Below, one piece after another: positions 5,571 through 8,116 of a DNA stretch of 8,116 bases (positions within the stretch are counted from its first letter, which is position 1; each line of letters starts with the position of its first letter). The notes under the pieces were generated by a model, which saw only the letters and a list, made by a program, of their open reading frames with translations, was not told where the DNA came from and made no database searches. The DNA comes from an uncultured Prevotella sp. (GTDB taxonomy: Bacteria > Bacteroidota > Bacteroidia > Bacteroidales > Bacteroidaceae). The DNA lies in the NCBI GenBank assembly GCA_938023885.1, contig CALJCU010000013.1, positions 1 to 8,116 on the forward strand, written 5' to 3'. The translations under genes were made by a program, and so were the position numbers.

Positions 5571-7928
5571 TTAAGCCCTCTGTCCGGCTTCCTTGAAGTT
5601 GGTGCCTTTTCCGTTCACTGACTGTCTCTCAGGCAGATAACCTTTCCGTACACCTTTAAGCAGTACATAAGCGAACATGCTGGAGGCCGTGGATTCCAAG
5701 TAGTTAGACGAATCCTCAACATCCAACACATCATACCATACACCACTATTTTTATCCTGATATTTCACGACCGCAGCCATGGCTTTCTGAAGAAGTTGCT
5801 GAATCTCGGCACGTCGAGCATAATTCTCGGGAAGGATATCGAGTATCTCGGTCATCGCCATGACATACCAACCTAAGGCACGGGCCCAGGTATGTTGACT
5901 CTGCCCTGTCGTCTTATCAGCCCAAAACTGAGAATGCGACTCATCCCAGGCATGCTTCCACAGGCCTGTCTGAGCATCGTAAGTGCGCTTGTCAGTTGTA
6001 ATAATCTGATTGACAGCATCGTCATATACCTTCTCAGCTTTCTCCGGCTTCAGATACCGTGCAGCGTATTGACAATAAAACGGTAGCCCCATGAAAATTC
6101 CATCGAGCCAAACCTGGTTTGCATAGATAGCCTTGTGCCAGAACACACCATCCTTTGTTCGAGGCTGATGCTGGAGCTGCTTGAAGAAAGTTTTCAGCGC
6201 TTCCTCGTTCCCCCTGCGGGGTGCTGTCTGCTGCATACGACAGATGAACTTTGCAGTACGGATATTGTCAAGGTTGAAGTCATTGTAATTGTAGCCTGTC
6301 ACTTCGCCTTTGCCGGATATCATCTTCTCTGGATAGCTCTCTACATATTTTAAAATGCTGTCGTTATGATAGCTCAGATAGGTATCTAGCATACTTTCGA
6401 GCTCAATACCCATGACATAACTCCATTTAGGCTTTTTGGAGAAGTCGAGGAGCCACGAATCAGGGGTGCGCTTTATCTCTGACCACGTCATCCACTGGCT
6501 CAGATTCTTGAAAGGCTTATTGACATCGTTGAGAACAAGTGAACCATTGATAAACAGATTGTTGAAGTGAATGTCGTGCGTCTTCCCTGTTATTTTCACA
6601 GGATCTTTCTTCACACCATTCCAACAGCAGTTGTTCACACGGATATTGTAGATGTTATCAGCATCGTTCAGTCCAATGACGAGCACGCCATATTCACTTT
6701 TCTTACACGTCACATTTTCCATCGTCACATCACGCACGATGGGCTGATAGCCGCGATAACAGTCTTCGTTCGACTCATAGTCGAGGTTGATTTTCAGCAC
6801 GGCCTCCCCGCACTGTCCCACGCGGATGTTGCGTACATTGATGTTCTCAATGACTCCGCCGCGGCAGTTGTTGGTCTTGATTCGCAATACACGGTCGAGA
6901 TTAGGAGAGTCCATGTCACAGTCTTCTGCATAGACATTACGGCAACCGCCGGATATCTCAGAGCCTATGACCACGCCTCCATGACCATCTTCCATCGTGC
7001 AGTGGCGGACAATGATGTTCTCAGAAGGCTGGTTCCACAGTCGGCCGTCGTTGTTACGGCCGCTCTTGATAGCGATACAGTCGTCACCGGTATGAAACAT
7101 ACAGTTCTTGATAATGACATCAGAGCATGCCTCAGGATCACATCCGTCACCGTTCGGTCCGTTGTTCCATACTCTCACGCCATCCACAGTGATGCTTTTC
7201 GAGCGCAGTGGATGGATAACCCAGAAAGGAGAGTTTATGAGTCGAACGTCTTTCACAAGCACGCGCTCACACTCTACGAAGTTGACGAGCTGTGGACGGA
7301 GACCTGAGCCCATCCCGAACTTCCGCAGATCCTCCGGCACCCCGTCTTCTGTATATTTCTGTAGTTTGGCTCTGGATCCTAACCTTTGGGCCTCTTTCGT
7401 TACGCCTTCCTGATAGCCAAAGTGTGGGGTACCGTTCCATTTCCACCATGTCTCGTTACTTCCATTGCCATCGACTGTGCCACTGCCGCTCACTGCCACA
7501 TCTGTAGCACGATAAGCATAGATGCACGGGCTGTAATTCCAGCAGCCCATGCCTTCCCACGAGGTCTTGACGAGCGGATAGAGTTTCGGTTCGAATGCGA
7601 ACTTCAGAATAGCCCCTTCACTGATGACGAGGTTGACGTGGCTCAGCAGACGTATAGCCCCCGTGTTCCAAGTACCTTTAGGCACGATGACCTCACCTCC
7701 ACCTTTCTTTGATGTCATGATGATGGCACGGTTGATAGCCATTTGGTTCTCTTTGGCTGTCGCAGATGTCCTGGCACCGAAGGAAGTGATGACAAACTGT
7801 CGTGCTTTTATCTTCGGCAGTTGGATACGTTGTTCAATCAGTCTTACCTCGTTCGTGTCCCATGCGGCTGAGGCATGGAGCGAGAATAAGACCATCAGAA
7901 CAAGGCCGATGCTTTTTAACATATGCAT
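5571..7928 (-). CDS. Secreted GH28-GH105 fusion enzyme, truncated by an in-frame TAA (785 of an expected 864 aa)
   Basis: A signal peptide (about 1-21, ASA before A22) leads into a GH28 polygalacturonase domain (about 45-455). Its motifs are NGD at 259-261, GDD at 281-283, GHG at 315-317 and RIK at 349-351, so the catalytic Asp261, Asp282 and Asp283 are intact. From about 500 a GH105 (YteR/rhamnogalacturonyl-hydrolase-like) alpha/alpha-barrel begins: NQVWLDGIFMGLPF (604-617), GLWKHAWDES (655-664), FWAD (668-671) and WARALGWYVMAM (681-692). Asp609 and Asp671 probably match the two active-site Asp residues of YteR. Family knowledge: GH105 removes the 4,5-unsaturated uronic acid that lyases leave at the non-reducing end. 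The frame stops at TAA (5573-5571), although the conserved last 78 codons of GH105 follow in frame. The GH28 half should work; the GH105 half lacks its final barrel helices and is probably inactive or unstable. Start: ATG at 7928; Met3 at 7922 is an equally plausible alternative. It is the first gene after the 7971-7978 promoter. Confidence 0.9.
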   Translation of the reverse strand: MHMLKSIGLVLMVLFSLHASAAWDTNEVRLIEQRIQLPKIKARQFVITSFGARTSATAKENQMAINRAIIMTSKKGGGEVIVPKGTWNTGAIRLLSHVNLVISEGAILKFAFEPKLYPLVKTSWEGMGCWNYSPCIYAYRATDVAVSGSGTVDGNGSNETWWKWNGTPHFGYQEGVTKEAQRLGSRAKLQKYTEDGVPEDLRKFGMGSGLRPQLVNFVECERVLVKDVRLINSPFWVIHPLRSKSITVDGVRVWNNGPNGDGCDPEACSDVIIKNCMFHTGDDCIAIKSGRNNDGRLWNQPSENIIVRHCTMEDGHGGVVIGSEISGGCRNVYAEDCDMDSPNLDRVLRIKTNNCRGGVIENINVRNIRVGQCGEAVLKINLDYESNEDCYRGYQPIVRDVTMENVTCKKSEYGVLVIGLNDADNIYNIRVNNCCWNGVKKDPVKITGKTHDIHFNNLFINGSLVLNDVNKPFKNLSQWMTWSEIKRTPDSWLLDFSKKPKWSYVMGIELESMLDTYLSYHNDSILKYVESYPEKMISGKGEVTGYNYNDFNLDNIRTAKFICRMQQTAPRRGNEEALKTFFKQLQHQPRTKDGVFWHKAIYANQVWLDGIFMGLPFYCQYAARYLKPEKAEKVYDDAVNQIITTDKRTYDAQTGLWKHAWDESHSQFWADKTTGQSQHTWARALGWYVMAMTEILDILPENYARRAEIQQLLQKAMAAVVKYQDKNSGVWYDVLDVEDSSNYLESTASSMFAYVLLKGVRKGYLPERQSVNGKGTNFKEAGQRA

Positions 7929-7970
7929 AATAATATCAGTGTCTTATTATTTATCTTGCTGGTTTTGTCG

Positions 7971-7978
7971 CAAAGTTA
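7971..7978 (-). promoter_or_regulatory. Bacteroidetes -7 box (TAACTTTG) for the pectinase gene cluster
   Basis: The minus strand reads TAACTTTG, a full TAnnTTTG match, 42 nt upstream of the ATG at 7928, giving a leader of about 36 nt. No TTTG is seen at the expected -33 spacing. A missing -33 element is compatible with a promoter that needs an activator, as is common for sugar-utilisation loci controlled by hybrid two-component or ECF-sigma regulators; neither regulator is in this window. Confidence 0.6.
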
Positions 7979-8044
7979 CTGATATATGTAAATATTATGT
8001 GTTATTGTTTTTCCGAATATGTAGAATATCATCCATTTGAACGA

Positions 8045-8077
8045 TATTGCCCCCGTTTTCGGATAATTATCGCCCCC
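8045..8077 (-). promoter_or_regulatory. Candidate activator-binding site: two TATYGCCCCC direct repeats
   Basis: TATTGCCCCC (8045-8054) and TATCGCCCCC (8068-8077) on the plus strand (GGGGGCAATA and GGGGGCGATA on the transcribed minus strand) differ at one of ten bases and are 23 bp apart start to start, so they face the same side of the helix roughly two turns apart. The second overlaps a perfect palindrome, GATAATTATC (8062-8071). The GC-rich blocks stand out in an otherwise A/T-rich region about 65-100 bp upstream of the -7 box. Direct repeats about two turns apart are typical of dimeric response-regulator sites; the regulator itself is unknown. Nothing else recognisable is seen in 7979-8116. 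Confidence 0.35.
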
Positions 8078-8116
8078 AAAGAGACACATGCCTTAAACGT
8101 TTTTCAATTTAATTGA

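Noticed and set aside
5520..5640. A frameshift as the cause of the split GH105 domain
   Set aside because: Codon counting shows that both parts share one frame (5573 to 5519 is 18 whole codons), so a nonsense substitution explains the break and no indel is needed.
6567..7307. A 246-codon open frame on the plus strand
   Set aside because: It lies wholly antisense to the strongly supported GH28 domain, has no family resemblance and no promoter, and reflects the codon composition of the opposite strand.
8105..8116. A/T palindrome at the right edge as a terminator of a neighbouring gene
   Set aside because: The window ends inside it. It has no GC stem and no visible gene that it would terminate.
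1..8116. tRNA or rRNA genes, CRISPR arrays, insertion sequences, or a novel defence or mobile system
   Set aside because: No repeat arrays, transposase motifs, terminal inverted repeats or structured RNA signatures were found. The window is filled by four recognisable polysaccharide-utilisation genes.

Overview
The window looks like part of a pectin (homogalacturonan) utilisation locus from a gut- or rumen-type Bacteroidales, most like Prevotella/Segatella. The evidence is a SusC/RagA-type TonB-dependent transporter, secreted pectin enzymes encoded next to it, Bacteroidetes -7 promoter boxes (TAnnTTTG), and start codons preceded by A/T-rich leaders with no Shine-Dalgarno. The genus is an inference from overall style. 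All four genes lie on the minus strand, so transcription runs from high to low coordinates.

In transcription order: (1) 8116-7929 is a leader region with a perfect -7 box (7971-7978) and, further upstream, two TATYGCCCCC direct repeats (8045-8054 and 8068-8077) that may be an activator site. (2) 7928-5571 encodes a two-domain secreted enzyme, GH28 polygalacturonase followed by GH105 unsaturated-uronyl hydrolase. It ends at a TAA, yet the same frame continues without another stop to TAG at 5334-5336 and encodes the conserved end of the GH105 fold, so the gene carries a premature nonsense codon. (3) 5333-5219 is a spacer with a hairpin. (4) 5218-3368 encodes a secreted CE8 pectin methylesterase with extra N-terminal modules. 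(5) 3361-1910 encodes a second, single-domain GH28 polygalacturonase, starting 6 nt after the CE8 stop. (6) 1909-1780 holds a possible terminator and a new -7 box. (7) 1779-1 encodes the N-terminal 593 residues of a SusC-like transporter that runs off the left edge. A susD partner would be expected beyond that edge.

The genes fit one job. CE8 removes methyl esters from pectin, the GH28 enzymes cut the de-esterified polygalacturonate, and the SusC-like porin imports oligosaccharides in a TonB-dependent way. The intact GH105 domain would finish lyase-derived (unsaturated) ends. The nonsense codon suggests that this last function is lost or altered in this genome, unless the base is a sequencing or assembly error.

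I found no previously undescribed system. The most unusual item is the in-frame stop in the GH28-GH105 fusion. Smaller points are the candidate operator, a substituted CE8 active-site residue, and the separate promoter/terminator arrangement of the transporter gene.
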